A DNA stretch of 64,000 nucleotides from Paenibacillus xylanexedens (GTDB lineage Bacteria; Bacillota; Bacilli; Paenibacillales; Paenibacillaceae): positions 2,108,001-2,172,000 of the forward strand of contig NZ_CP018620.1 in NCBI RefSeq assembly GCF_001908275.1. The letters run 5' to 3'. Below are positions 51,147 through 61,043 of this stretch, piece after piece. The translations under genes and the position numbers were made by a program. The notes below the pieces were generated by a model. It did no database searches. It saw only the letters and a list, made by a program, of their open reading frames with translations, and was not told the origin of the DNA. The stretch's first letter is position 1. Each line of letters opens with the position of its first letter.

Positions 51147-52805
51147 ATGGGCAGATTTTCATGGAGATGGGGAAAACGAAAAGTTAGAACAGGATTAGGC
51201 ATTTTACTTGTATGTTCCATTGGTTTATCTGGTTGTGCACAGGGCACAGCGCCAACAGCTTCGTCAGCAGAGAATGGACAGTCAGGTACAGCCTTAACCA
51301 AAGACGAATTGGTGCTGGCCGTTGGCACCGAGCCGGAAGGCGGGTTTGATCCAACAACCGGATGGGGGCAATATGGGTCACCGCTTTTCCAGAGTACCTT
51401 GCTGAAGAGGGATGCCAAGTTACAACTGGTTAACGATCTGGCAACGGCATACTCAGTTAGTGAAGATGGGCTGACCTGGATGGTTACACTTCGGAACGAT
51501 GTAAAATTCTCTGATGGGGAGCCACTTACGGCTGAAGATGTGAAATTTACGTTTGATACGGCTGCTCAGAGTGGGTCTGTCATTGATTTGACGAATATGG
51601 CTAATGTGAAGGCAACTGATGATAGCACAGTTGTATTTACACTGAAGTCGCCGCAGTCTACATTCATCAGTCTGCTGACGACACTTGGCATTGTGCCTGA
51701 ACACGCCTATGGCGCTGATTATGCAGAACATCCGGTCGGATCAGGACCGTACAAGCTGGTTCAGTGGGACAAAGGACAACAGGCCATCGTTGAGGCCAAT
51801 GAAGAATATTACGGTAACAAGTCTGCATTCCACAAACTCACCTTCCTCTATCTGGATGAAGATGCAGCCTACGCTGCTGCGCAGGCAGGTACGGTGGATA
51901 TCGCTGCTATACCGGCAGCGTTTAGCAAACAACAGGTGAATGGCATGACATTGGAGGCCGTGAAAACCGTAGATAACCGTGGCATCATGTTCCCCATGCA
52001 ACCTGCTGGTGCCAAGTCGGGCGAGGGTCTTCCCGCAGGAAATGATGTGACATCCGATCTGGCGATTCGCCAAGCGGTGAATGTTGTGATTGATCGTAAG
52101 GCTTTGGTTGAGGGCGTACTGGAAGGGTACGGTCGTCCGGCTTATTCCGTCAGTGATGATCTGCCTTGGAGCAATGCGGAAGCTGTATTTACGGATGCTA
52201 ATCTCGAAGAAGCGAAGCGCATTCTGGCCGCTGGTGGCTGGGTGGATGCGGATGGTGATGGTATCGTCGAGAAAAACGGCGTTAAGGCCGAGTTCAATCT
52301 GCTTTATTTTGCAGGTGATTTAACAAGACAATCTCTGGCACTGGCTGCTGCGGATATGGTAGCCCAGGCGGGAATCAAAATCAATGTTGAAGGCAAAAGC
52401 CGTGAAGAGACGAAAAAGATGGCTTACTCCAACGCTGTATTGTTTGGGTGGGGCAGTCATGACCCTTTGGAAACCTATAACCTCTATAGCAGTACTCACA
52501 AAGGAGAAGGGTATTACAATGTGGGGCTGTATAGTAATCCTGTCGTGGATTCTTGGATGGACAAAGCCCTTAAGGCAACAAGTGAAGAAGAGGCATTGCC
52601 GTTCTGGCAGAAAGCGGAATGGGATGGAACAACAGGTTTCAGTTATCAGGGTGATGCGCCATGGGCATGGCTCGTAAATATAGATCATCTGTATCTGGTT
52701 ACGAATGGACTGAACATTGGTGAGCAGCAGATCCATCCTCATGGTCACGGCTGGCCGGTGACAACCAATCTGGAGGAATGGTCCTGGGATAACAGTACAA
52801 AGTAG
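51147..52805 (+). CDS. nikA: Nickel ABC transporter substrate-binding lipoprotein
   Basis: The start is ATG 51147, after AGAGGGGGAACGACC. The 552-residue lipoprotein has the lipobox LSGC (Cys about residue 28) and a family-5 peptide/nickel-binding domain (PEGGFDPTTGWGQYGSPLFQ, DVKFSDGEPLTAEDVKFTFD, VGSGPYKLVQWD, DLAIRQAVNVVIDRKALVEG). It captures nickel, probably as a chelate, outside the membrane. The assignment to nickel rather than peptide comes from NikR next door and the compact NikA-like length. Confidence 0.9.
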   Translation: MGRFSWRWGKRKVRTGLGILLVCSIGLSGCAQGTAPTASSAENGQSGTALTKDELVLAVGTEPEGGFDPTTGWGQYGSPLFQSTLLKRDAKLQLVNDLATAYSVSEDGLTWMVTLRNDVKFSDGEPLTAEDVKFTFDTAAQSGSVIDLTNMANVKATDDSTVVFTLKSPQSTFISLLTTLGIVPEHAYGADYAEHPVGSGPYKLVQWDKGQQAIVEANEEYYGNKSAFHKLTFLYLDEDAAYAAAQAGTVDIAAIPAAFSKQQVNGMTLEAVKTVDNRGIMFPMQPAGAKSGEGLPAGNDVTSDLAIRQAVNVVIDRKALVEGVLEGYGRPAYSVSDDLPWSNAEAVFTDANLEEAKRILAAGGWVDADGDGIVEKNGVKAEFNLLYFAGDLTRQSLALAAADMVAQAGIKINVEGKSREETKKMAYSNAVLFGWGSHDPLETYNLYSSTHKGEGYYNVGLYSNPVVDSWMDKALKATSEEEALPFWQKAEWDGTTGFSYQGDAPWAWLVNIDHLYLVTNGLNIGEQQIHPHGHGWPVTTNLEEWSWDNSTK

Positions 52806-52847
52806 GAAACGTAACGGTAGCTTTAGCCTGAATTGGGGAGAGATTGG

Positions 52848-53843
52848 ATGACAGGCAGGAATGGATGGGCCAGATTTGTTGGTTTTAAAGTGTTGCGACT
52901 TGTATCTCTATTGGTTGGACTCAGTGTGTCGTCTTTTATATTAATGCAATTCTCTCCTGTGGACCCGATCGAGGCTTACATTGGTGGAGACATGATCAGG
53001 GTAAGCGCCGAACAGCGCAGTTTAATCGAAGAACGGTGGGGATTGAATGAATCTCCCATGGAACGATTACTAACCTGGGGACAAGCGCTTATTCAGGGAG
53101 ATCTGGGAACATCAATGATTTACAGACAGCCTGTAGCGGATATTATCCAGGAACGATTCATGAATTCTGTCGCACTTATGGCTGTAGCTTGGATATTATC
53201 TGGCATCATTGGTTTCACTCTTGGTGTAGTTGCTGCCATGAGACGGAATTCGAAGCTGGATCGCCTGATCTGTTGGTATTGTTATACGCTGGCCTCCACG
53301 CCGGTATTCTGGATTGCGCTGTTGCTGCTGATGGTATTTGGGGTGTGGCTCGGATGGCTGCCAGTTGGCCTTGGGGTACCCGCAGGCATGTCAGCTGATC
53401 AGGTTACATGGGGAGATCGGGTTATTCATATGATTTTGCCAGCGTTGACTCTCAGCCTGACCGGGGTAGCCTCTATTGCTTTGCATACCCGGCAGAAGCT
53501 CACAGATGTGCTCGAGTCAGATTATATTCTGTTTGCGAGAGCGCGAGGTGAGCGTGGATTTCAGCTGTTCCGTCGACATGGGTTCAGACATGTTGTTTTG
53601 CCAGCCATCACGCTGCAGTTTGCTTCGTTCAGTGAACTGTTTGGTGGGGCTGTGCTTGCAGAACAGGTATTTTCATACCCCGGCCTTGGTCAGGCGACGG
53701 TTCAGGCGGGCTTGCGTGGAGATGTTCCATTGCTGCTCGGACTTGTGATGTGCAGTGCAATCTTTGTTTTTACAGGTAATATGGTTGCCGACATTCTGTA
53801 TCGCTTGATTGATCCACGGATGAAGGAGGAGCTGATGTCATGA
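52848..53843 (+). CDS. nikB: Nickel ABC transporter permease NikB
   Basis: The start is ATG 52848, with GGGGAGAGATTGG before it. The 331-residue DppB/NikB-type permease has about six membrane helices, an N-terminal FVGFKVLRLVSLLVGLSVSS helix and the EAA loop region (ARARGERGFQLFRRHGFRH). It forms the channel with NikC. Its last codons overlap nikC as ATGA. Confidence 0.92.
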   Translation: MTGRNGWARFVGFKVLRLVSLLVGLSVSSFILMQFSPVDPIEAYIGGDMIRVSAEQRSLIEERWGLNESPMERLLTWGQALIQGDLGTSMIYRQPVADIIQERFMNSVALMAVAWILSGIIGFTLGVVAAMRRNSKLDRLICWYCYTLASTPVFWIALLLLMVFGVWLGWLPVGLGVPAGMSADQVTWGDRVIHMILPALTLSLTGVASIALHTRQKLTDVLESDYILFARARGERGFQLFRRHGFRHVVLPAITLQFASFSELFGGAVLAEQVFSYPGLGQATVQAGLRGDVPLLLGLVMCSAIFVFTGNMVADILYRLIDPRMKEELMS

Positions 53844-54847
53844 AGCGGACGTTAGAACGCTCCTCCGAGCAGACGGCAGAAACAGCCAAAATACAGAAAG
53901 TGAAAACTGCGAATCAAGAGGTACGGTACAACATTAATACAGGGTCTCTACAGGCTGAGACTGGAAAAGGAACAGGAACAACACGCCCAACGAGAAAAGA
54001 TTATACGGCTGCCAGCAATCAACGTTTCCGAAACCCTCGTCAAAGAGCGGTGATCTGGGGAAGCCTCGCGGTGATCTGGATTGTCATCGTGTGGTTGACG
54101 GGCAGACTGCTTCCCGCTGGTTCTACGCTGACTTCATTAATGGATCGGAATTTGGCTCCAACCTGGGCGCATCCATTTGGCACAGATTGGCTCGGAAGAG
54201 ATATGTTCATGCGTACGTTAAAAGGATTGGCAACCAGCATTCAAGTGGGATTGCTTGCTGCATGTGGTGGCGGATTGATCGCACTGCTGTTGGGTTTGAC
54301 TGCCGCTTCAAGCAAGGTTGCTGACCGGGTAATCTCATGGATTATCGACCTGTTCCTGAGTGTACCTCATCTGGTATCGCTAGTTATGCTGGCCTTTGTA
54401 TTCGGTGGAGGTCTGGCAGGAGTGGCGGCAGCGATTGCGCTGACGCACTGGCCGAATCTGGCCCGGATTGTACGAGCGGAGATGATTCAACTGAAATCCG
54501 CAGAATACATTCAGATTTCACACAAGTTGGGTCAATCGCGGTTACAGATTGCGGTGCAGCATATGCTGCCACATCTGGTTCCACAACTGTTCGTGGGCGT
54601 ATTGCTAATCTTTCCCCATGCGATTCTGCATGAGGCGGCCATTACGTTTCTGGGGCTGGGGCTGTCCCCGCAACAACCGGCAATCGGAATTATTTTGTCA
54701 GAGTCGATGAGATATTTATCTGCTGGCATGTGGTGGCTCGCCTTTTTCCCTGGACTGGCATTGTTGCTGGTTGTTCGTGCGTTTGATGTATTGGGCAATA
54801 GTCTGAAGACTTTAACGGGTACGGGTAGTTCAAGGGAGGTGAGGTAA
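53840..54847 (+). CDS. nikC: Nickel ABC transporter permease NikC
   Basis: This 335-residue DppC/NikC-type permease has HPFGTDWLGRDMFMRTLKG, the EAA loop (YIQISHKLGQSRLQIAVQHM) and FLGLGLSPQQPAIG. The first 65 residues before the first helix are a polar, Lys/Thr-rich cytoplasmic extension longer than usual for the family. Start overlaps nikB by 4 bases; nikD follows 2 bases after the stop. Confidence 0.92.
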   Translation: MKRTLERSSEQTAETAKIQKVKTANQEVRYNINTGSLQAETGKGTGTTRPTRKDYTAASNQRFRNPRQRAVIWGSLAVIWIVIVWLTGRLLPAGSTLTSLMDRNLAPTWAHPFGTDWLGRDMFMRTLKGLATSIQVGLLAACGGGLIALLLGLTAASSKVADRVISWIIDLFLSVPHLVSLVMLAFVFGGGLAGVAAAIALTHWPNLARIVRAEMIQLKSAEYIQISHKLGQSRLQIAVQHMLPHLVPQLFVGVLLIFPHAILHEAAITFLGLGLSPQQPAIGIILSESMRYLSAGMWWLAFFPGLALLLVVRAFDVLGNSLKTLTGTGSSREVR

Positions 54848-54849
54848 AT

Positions 54850-55806
54850 ATGGCTCTTCTTGATATTGAGGGAGTGTCGGTGTCATTTCGGCGCGCTCGT
54901 GGCTGGTTTGGGCACGAACAGACTTACGTCATTCAGAATCTGGATCTTTCCGTACATGAGGGCGAGATCGTGGCTGTTGTAGGCGCAAGTGGATCGGGTA
55001 AAAGTGTGCTGGCGCAGGCCATCATGGGCATTCTGCCTGCCAATGCCAGGTTGGAGGGGCGTATTAGCTATAGTGGCGAGCCTTTGACTCCAGAGCGGCA
55101 GTTACAACTGCGTGGTGATGAACTGATGTTAATTCCACAATCCGTCAGTTATTTGGACCCTTTGATGAAGGTGGGAAGGCAAGTTCAGCCGGTAACCCGA
55201 GATTCCGGACAGAAACGAGGCTTCATAACTCGATCTCATATGAAAAAGACGGAGCAGGAGCTAATGGAGCGTTATCATCTTCCTCAAGGAACAGCCGGGA
55301 AATACCCGTTTGAGTTGTCCGGAGGTATGGCAAGGCGGGTGTTGATGGCTACAGCGACCTCCGGTCAGCCCAAGCTGATCATTGCAGATGAGCCGACACC
55401 AGGCATTCATCCCGAAGTACTGGCTGAGACAATGAAGCAATTTCGCGAACTTGCGAATGAAGGCGTAGGCATTCTATGGATCACCCATGATATCACGACA
55501 GCCCTGACGGCAGCGGATCGCATCTCTGTATTTTATGCGGGTACCAATGTAGAGACGACGCTGGTGGATGATTTTAAAGGGAATGGAGAACGTCTGCGTC
55601 ATCCATATACAAAAGCGCTCTGGAATGCGTTGCCGCAGAACGGATTTCAGCCACTCCCAGGCTCCCAGCCGTTGGCAGGTCAAGAGATTACGACAGGATG
55701 TTCATTTGCTCCCCGATGTAGTGCAGCAACCGCTGTATGTATCGGTGAACGTCCAGAGCTTCGTAAGGTACGGGGCGGAGAAGTGAGGTGTTTCCATGTC
55801 ACTTGA
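54850..55806 (+). CDS. nikD: Nickel ABC transporter ATP-binding protein NikD
   Basis: This 318-residue ATPase of the DppD/NikD group has Walker A GASGSGKSV, signature LSGGMARR, Walker B LIIADEPTPGIHPE (His in place of the usual Asp of the D-loop region) and the C-terminal Cys-containing oligopeptide-transporter tail (GCSFAPRCSAATAVC). Overlaps nikE by 11 bases. It energises NikBC together with NikE. Confidence 0.92.
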   Translation: MALLDIEGVSVSFRRARGWFGHEQTYVIQNLDLSVHEGEIVAVVGASGSGKSVLAQAIMGILPANARLEGRISYSGEPLTPERQLQLRGDELMLIPQSVSYLDPLMKVGRQVQPVTRDSGQKRGFITRSHMKKTEQELMERYHLPQGTAGKYPFELSGGMARRVLMATATSGQPKLIIADEPTPGIHPEVLAETMKQFRELANEGVGILWITHDITTALTAADRISVFYAGTNVETTLVDDFKGNGERLRHPYTKALWNALPQNGFQPLPGSQPLAGQEITTGCSFAPRCSAATAVCIGERPELRKVRGGEVRCFHVT

Positions 55807-56407
55807 AGCACGGGACGTGAGTTACCGTTATGATCCGAAATCGTGGGTGTTCCAGCAGATGAATATGCAGGTGAAACAAGGCGAAGTCGTTGGCTTGTGG
55901 GGACCAAGTGGCTGTGGAAAAACAAGCCTTGGACGCATCCTTGCAGGATATGCAGAACCTGTGGCAGGACAAGTACTTCTGGATGGGAAACCACTCCCAC
56001 GTACAGGAGTATGTCCGGTTCAGCTGGTATTCCAGCATCCGGAGAAGGCTGTGAATCCACGCTGGCGGATGCGTCGTGTACTTCAGGAGGCGTCTGTGCA
56101 GGATGAACAGTTGCTCGAAGCTTTGGGTATTCAGCAGACCTGGTTGGACCGTAGGCCGACTGAATTATCCGGTGGAGAACTGCAACGTTTCTGTGTGGCG
56201 CGGGCGCTTGGCACAGCGACACGTTATGTGATCGCAGATGAGATGACAACGATGCTGGATGCAATCACTCAGGCACAGATCTGGCATACCGTGATGGAAG
56301 TGGCTCGCCAGCGTGATCTGGGGCTATTGATCATAAGCCATGATCGGGATTTGCTGAACAGATTGTGCGACAGAATTACACCGATGCCGATATCGATGTC
56401 ACTGTAA
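55796..56407 (+). CDS. nikE: Nickel ABC transporter ATP-binding protein NikE (short)
   Basis: This 203-residue ATPase has Walker A GPSGCGKTS, signature LSGGELQR, Walker B VIADEMTTMLD and H-loop IISHDRD. At 203 residues it is shorter than typical NikE (about 260) because the C-terminal oligopeptide-transporter tail is missing. The ABC core is complete, so it is probably functional. Last gene of the nik operon, followed by a long terminator. Confidence 0.9.
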   Translation: MSLEARDVSYRYDPKSWVFQQMNMQVKQGEVVGLWGPSGCGKTSLGRILAGYAEPVAGQVLLDGKPLPRTGVCPVQLVFQHPEKAVNPRWRMRRVLQEASVQDEQLLEALGIQQTWLDRRPTELSGGELQRFCVARALGTATRYVIADEMTTMLDAITQAQIWHTVMEVARQRDLGLLIISHDRDLLNRLCDRITPMPISMSL

Positions 56408-56444
56408 TTTTAATTATGGTCGAATAAATAAAATGATCAAATGC

Positions 56445-56520
56445 AAAAGGGGTGCCCCTTGTGAAGTCATTAACCATGAATGTGAATCATGGACTTGACT
56501 ACGGGGCACCCCTTTTTCTA
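56445..56520. terminator. Long compound terminator after nikE
   Basis: AAAAGGGGTGCCCC (56445-56458) pairs perfectly with GGGGCACCCCTTTT (56503-56516). Inside are AGTC/GACT and CCATGA/TCATGG pairs. The T tail on the plus strand and the A run on the other side suit both nikE and the converging malY-type gene. Confidence 0.85.
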
Positions 56521-56591
56521 TTTTGACAAATATTCACCATTTAACGAACAGTACACGTTTTGTTCGAAACATACATAGATGTAACTGACGC

Positions 56592-57785
56592 TTATTTGCA
56601 CGACACATTGCTTAGCAACGCAGATAACCTGCGCATCGCCTCTTCAACCGTGGAACGTGGACAGGCTACATTAATACGCATGAACCCTGTACCCTCTGTT
56701 CCAAAGAAACTCCCGTCATTGAAAGCAAGCCCCGCTTCATGAAGCAGCATGTTGCATAGTTGTGCATGTGGGATATTCAGCTCCCGGAAATCCATCCATA
56801 ACAGATAGGTCGCTTCGGGCAGATGCATTTTAATCTGAGGCATATGTTCCGCAACATATTGTTGTACATACTCCATATTTCCGCGGATATAGGCAAGGCA
56901 CTCATCCAGCCATTCCTCGGCATCATTGTAAGCAGCTTCGGTTGCAACAGCCCCCAGTGTGCTGATATTGGCAAGTCCCATCGTTTTTACACCCTGCGCG
57001 AACGATTCTCGCAACTTGGCATTGGGGATGATGATGTTGGATGTGGAGAGGCCAGGAATGTTGAAAGTTTTACTTGGAGCCGTACAGATGATACTTAGAT
57101 CAGAGACGGCGTCTGAGATCAGGGTCAGTGGTGTATGAGTTCCGCGCTGATGAACAAGATCGGCATGGATTTCATCTGAAATCATCAGTACGTTGTATTG
57201 CAGACACAGTGATGTAAGCCCTTCAAGCTCTTCACGAGTCCATACCCGTCCAACCGGGTTATGAGGACTGCACAGAATCAGCATTTTGACCCGACCGGTC
57301 TGCAAGCTGGATTCCAGTTGTTCCAGATCCATCGTGTAATGACCATTATTCTCTACTAAAGGATTGGTGATCAGTTCACGGCCTTGACCACTTACTACTT
57401 CATAGAAGGGAGCATACACCGGGGTTTGGATGACCACTGCATCTCCCGGTTGAGTGAATCGTTGTACAGCAATGCTGAGTGCGGGCACGATACCTGGAGT
57501 GAATACAATCCAGTCATCGTTAATTTTCCAGTTGTGGCGCCGTTCCATCCAGCCTGCAACAGCTGCATGATACGCTTCAGTCCGCACTGTATAACCAAAA
57601 ATCCCGTGCTCCATCCGTGTTTGCAGGGCTTGAATGACGGATGGTGGAGCAGCAAAGTCCATATCGGCCACCCACATCGGAAGCGCATCAGCAGCACCGA
57701 AGATATCCTCAAGCGCATCCCATTTTTCTGATCCGGTAGAGATCCGGTTAATAGGCTGGTCAAATGTACTGTTATTGTTATTCAT
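56592..57785 (-). CDS. MalY/PatB-type PLP-dependent cystathionine beta-lyase or aminotransferase
   Basis: The start is ATG 57785, after AGGGGGATTAAATACG; the frame opens 20 codons earlier without a site. The 397-residue fold-type-I PLP enzyme has PMWVADMDFAAPPSV, CSPHNPVGRVW, ISDEIHADL and the PLP-binding Lys239 in TAPSKTFNIPG. The MalY/PatB group cleaves cystathionine or cysteine conjugates (C-S lyase). Single gene, convergent with nikE. Confidence 0.9.
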   Translation of the reverse strand: MNNNNSTFDQPINRISTGSEKWDALEDIFGAADALPMWVADMDFAAPPSVIQALQTRMEHGIFGYTVRTEAYHAAVAGWMERRHNWKINDDWIVFTPGIVPALSIAVQRFTQPGDAVVIQTPVYAPFYEVVSGQGRELITNPLVENNGHYTMDLEQLESSLQTGRVKMLILCSPHNPVGRVWTREELEGLTSLCLQYNVLMISDEIHADLVHQRGTHTPLTLISDAVSDLSIICTAPSKTFNIPGLSTSNIIIPNAKLRESFAQGVKTMGLANISTLGAVATEAAYNDAEEWLDECLAYIRGNMEYVQQYVAEHMPQIKMHLPEATYLLWMDFRELNIPHAQLCNMLLHEAGLAFNDGSFFGTEGTGFMRINVACPRSTVEEAMRRLSALLSNVSCK

Positions 57786-58195
57786 CGTATTTAATCCCCC
57801 TTGAGTTCCGTTCCTGCGACCACAAATCGACAAATAATTATCCATACATTGGGTAATTTCGCAACTGTTGTGCGTGTATGATTAGCTTAATATAAATGGT
57901 CTGGAATTCAGGACTTTATTCATATAAGAACAACTTAAGGAGCCAGAGAACAGCGGGCATACGACAAAGACTATTTTTGTACGCCCTTGGTCCTGTTTTG
58001 TCCATTTATCGTTTACAACCTCTTGTCAGATGCTATTATATTGCTAACATTTGGTGGAACAACGGGCTGTTATCCGAATAAGCTCGTACCCATACATGAT
58101 GAGCATAACTACATGAGTCTTTCGCGTACATCGAGCGATCGTCTTGAATCGTATTATGCATAAGGCTGACATTTGAACTCAGGAGGCGTTTAGGG
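57786..58195. other. Intergenic region with promoter of the stalk-domain gene
   Basis: Divergent gap of 410 bases. A promoter-like pair TTTACA (58012) - 16 bp - TATTAT (58034) points to the stalk-domain gene, which has AGGAGGCG just before its ATG. Nothing else is evident. Confidence 0.5.
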
Positions 58196-58885
58196 ATGAA
58201 AAGCAAAAAGTGGTTGATTGCTGCGGGTGTGTTTGGCATGGTGTTAACCGGATCGGCAGGTGTATATGCAGGTACACAACTGGAGACAATTAAAGCTTAT
58301 CTGAACCATGGGCTCGCCATCGAAGTGAACGGACAGAAATTTACACCGACAGGTGACCAGGGCAAAAAGCTTGCGCCAATTACATATCAAGGCAGTACAT
58401 ATCTCCCTGTTCGTTCGATTGCAGATGCGTTGAAGACCGAAGTGAAGTATGATTCCCAAAACAATAAAGTAAGCATCGGCTCTTCAAGCTCTTCTGGTGG
58501 GTCAACATCCACAGGCAACGGCGAATCGACATCGCCCTCAACAGGTACAAACACACAGGCGGCAGGAGTGAAGTCTAAGTATCTTCCGGCTGATTTCCCA
58601 TTACCTAAGGATGCGAAGGCAACAAGTCTTATTGAGAACATAATGGATGGTAACAAAAAAGTAGTGCTCACGTACACAACGAAAGAAACGTTGCTAACCG
58701 TTGGAACATCCTACAAAGACTATTACCAGACCAAAAACTTGAGCCAGAACACTCAGGATATACAGGCAGACAGCTTCAACATCGTGGGTCGTGAAGATGG
58801 CAAATATGCCGTAACGATCACAGGTTCGGTGTCTGCAACCAACAAGGATCTGAATGAAATCACCGTAGTGTGGGGCGAAGAGTAA
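58196..58885 (+). CDS. Secreted stalk-domain (copper amine oxidase N-terminal-like) protein
   Basis: This 229-residue protein has a signal peptide (MKSKKWLIAAGVFGM..., cleavage near VYAGTQ, about residue 26). One stalk domain follows (about 35-95: LAIEVNGQKFTP, STYLPVRSIADALKTEVKYD), then a Ser/Gly/Thr linker (about 98-125) and a C-terminal beta-rich domain of about 100 residues (YLPADFPLPKDAKATSLIEN) I cannot name. Such proteins are abundant at the Paenibacillus cell surface. It is a single-gene unit. Confidence 0.8.
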   Translation: MKSKKWLIAAGVFGMVLTGSAGVYAGTQLETIKAYLNHGLAIEVNGQKFTPTGDQGKKLAPITYQGSTYLPVRSIADALKTEVKYDSQNNKVSIGSSSSSGGSTSTGNGESTSPSTGTNTQAAGVKSKYLPADFPLPKDAKATSLIENIMDGNKKVVLTYTTKETLLTVGTSYKDYYQTKNLSQNTQDIQADSFNIVGREDGKYAVTITGSVSATNKDLNEITVVWGEE

Positions 58886-58912
58886 TCTTTCCTTCTATAA
58901 AAGGTGAACAGC

Positions 58913-58958
58913 AAAAGCCGTCCGTTGAAATCATAACAGATTTCATTGGACGGCTTTT
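58913..58958. terminator. Terminator after the stalk-domain gene
   Basis: AAAAGCCGTCCGTTGAAAT / ATTTCATTGGACGGCTTTT nearly perfect stem; works for both converging genes. Confidence 0.85.
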
Positions 58959-59027
58959 AGGGTTTAATCTATATCTGGTCCTATACTCTAAATTAATAGT
59001 GTAATTAATAGTCTAAATATTAGTCCG

Positions 59028-61043
59028 TTACAAGTACTCGTTAAACCAACCGGCAATATGCTCCAGGCGCCGTACCCTTAAGTGGGGGTGACCTCCACGA
59101 GATAACTCGTGGTTGGCACCTGGGAAACGAATAAGACGAGTGGTCTGTTTACGCCGTTTCAACGCAATGTATAATTGCTCAGCCTGTTCAATCGGACACC
59201 GCAGATCCTGTTCGCCATGTAAAATGAGCAGCGGAGTACTGACGTTGCCGACATAAGCGAGTGGGGAATGTTTCCACAGTTTTTCTGTGTCATCCCACGC
59301 GTTACCACCAATCTGGTCTTCCGTGAAGAAATATCCAATGTCACTGACACCATAGAACGATAGCCAGTTGGAGATGGAACGCTGGGTAACAGCGGCCTTA
59401 AAGCGGTCCGTGTGTCCAACAATCCAGTTGGTCATGAAGCCACCATAACTGCCTCCGGTTACGCCCAATCTGGATTCATCGATAAACTCATATTGGGATA
59501 GGGCATAATCCACGCTCTCCATAAGATCGCGATAATCTCCACCGCCGTAATCTCCGCGACATGCGTCTACAAACTGCTGCCCGTATCCGAGGCCACCGCG
59601 TGGATTGATATACACAACAGCGTAGCCTTGTGCGGCGAGAATCTGGAACTCGTGCATAAATGTAAAACCATACATCATGTGCGGGCCGCCATGAATCTCC
59701 AGAATGGTCGGGATTTTGACCCCGTCGACCATGCCATGAGGTTTCATGATCCATCCTTGCAGACGCAGGCCATCTGAGCAATTAAACCAGAAGGTTTCCG
59801 GTGTACTAAGGTGCATCTCATCCTCAAGCTGTGGATTGCTGCGGGTGAGCTGAATCGGTTCTACCCCGGGATCTTCCGGTTGTTCATACATATAGAGATC
59901 ACCAGGATTTCGTGTATCGGCAACAGCAGCAACGATCTGCCCGTTTTCCAATTCGGCAAATTGATAAATCTCCCGTTCGTCAGGCCATATATAGTCGGCA
60001 CTGCTGCCGTCTCGTGCGAATTTGGCGATGCGTACACTACCATGGATGGTCGCCAGACAGAAGATTGAAGAACCATCCCTGCTGAATACTGGCCCCGTAG
60101 TTGTCAGATGTGATCGCATGTCGCCAACAATGCTGTGGTTCAACTGTACGTCCCAATCCGTGCTCAGACATACGAGTTCACCACCTGATACTGGAAGGGT
60201 GTACAGCTTCACAAGTGTGGCATTTCCATAGGAACGGTCACTGGCGAGCAGTGCAATGGATTGTCCATCCGGTGCAAAGGCCAGTCGGCTGAACGTATAT
60301 CCTTCCGGGGTTAACTGCTGCACATCCGATCCGTCTGCTTTGGCAAGGTACACATGATTAGTCAGGGTGTAATCATTATGGTCCTCGCCTTCTTCAGGCA
60401 TCTGCGCAATCCAAGCGATGGATATTCCATCCGGTGACCAGGCATAGTCACCAACGTCATAATGACCTGTAGTTACAGGGGTTGCTTCCGCGTACGCGTC
60501 AATGGGCGCGATGGTGAAGAGATGGGAACGTCTTCCGTTCCATAATCCTCCTGCATCTGATTTCATTCGAATCCGGTCAACAACATGTTCTTGCAGCAGT
60601 TTGGGTTTATCGTTTATAGGATCTGTATGTTCTGATTCTTCATCTCCGCTCATATCCACAGATGATTTCACAAGTAAAGTATGACCATCTGGTGACCAGA
60701 GCAGGGAACTGACGCCATGTTTCAGGTGACTGATTTGCCGTGCTTCTCCGCCATCTGTTGCAATGATCCACACTTGGGATTTACCATCAACCTCTCGTAT
60801 AAAAGCAAGCTGAGACCCATCTGGCGACCAGGCAGGGGAATGATCCTTCTCTCCAGAGGTAAAAGGCCTGTCCTTCTGACTTCCCAGATGCAGCAGTCTT
60901 AGGTGAGAACAATAACCGTCACGTGCTTCATTCGTTTTCCGGCTTACATATACCAGTTGTCCGCCTTGAGGGGACGGAGTTGGATCGTTAACCCATGTAA
61001 TCTGATAAAGATCTTCCGCTGTTATGCCGCGCTGACTCATCAT
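59028..61043 (-). CDS. S9 family prolyl-oligopeptidase-type (acylaminoacyl) peptidase
   Basis: The start is ATG 61043 after GTGGGAGGACAAACA; an ATG 6 codons upstream overlaps the site. The 671-residue cytoplasmic enzyme has an N-terminal beta-propeller of WD40/TolB-like blades (repeated SPDG motifs: AWSPDGSQLAFI, LWSPDGHTLLV, AFAPDGQSIALL) and a C-terminal alpha/beta hydrolase with catalytic Ser532 (GGSYGGF), Asp613 (HGEQDLRCP) and His645 (ANHELSRGG). It releases residues from short or N-acylated peptides. Length is typical of the family. Upstream lies repeat copy F. Confidence 0.93.
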   Translation of the reverse strand: MMSQRGITAEDLYQITWVNDPTPSPQGGQLVYVSRKTNEARDGYCSHLRLLHLGSQKDRPFTSGEKDHSPAWSPDGSQLAFIREVDGKSQVWIIATDGGEARQISHLKHGVSSLLWSPDGHTLLVKSSVDMSGDEESEHTDPINDKPKLLQEHVVDRIRMKSDAGGLWNGRRSHLFTIAPIDAYAEATPVTTGHYDVGDYAWSPDGISIAWIAQMPEEGEDHNDYTLTNHVYLAKADGSDVQQLTPEGYTFSRLAFAPDGQSIALLASDRSYGNATLVKLYTLPVSGGELVCLSTDWDVQLNHSIVGDMRSHLTTTGPVFSRDGSSIFCLATIHGSVRIAKFARDGSSADYIWPDEREIYQFAELENGQIVAAVADTRNPGDLYMYEQPEDPGVEPIQLTRSNPQLEDEMHLSTPETFWFNCSDGLRLQGWIMKPHGMVDGVKIPTILEIHGGPHMMYGFTFMHEFQILAAQGYAVVYINPRGGLGYGQQFVDACRGDYGGGDYRDLMESVDYALSQYEFIDESRLGVTGGSYGGFMTNWIVGHTDRFKAAVTQRSISNWLSFYGVSDIGYFFTEDQIGGNAWDDTEKLWKHSPLAYVGNVSTPLLILHGEQDLRCPIEQAEQLYIALKRRKQTTRLIRFPGANHELSRGGHPHLRVRRLEHIAGWFNEYL

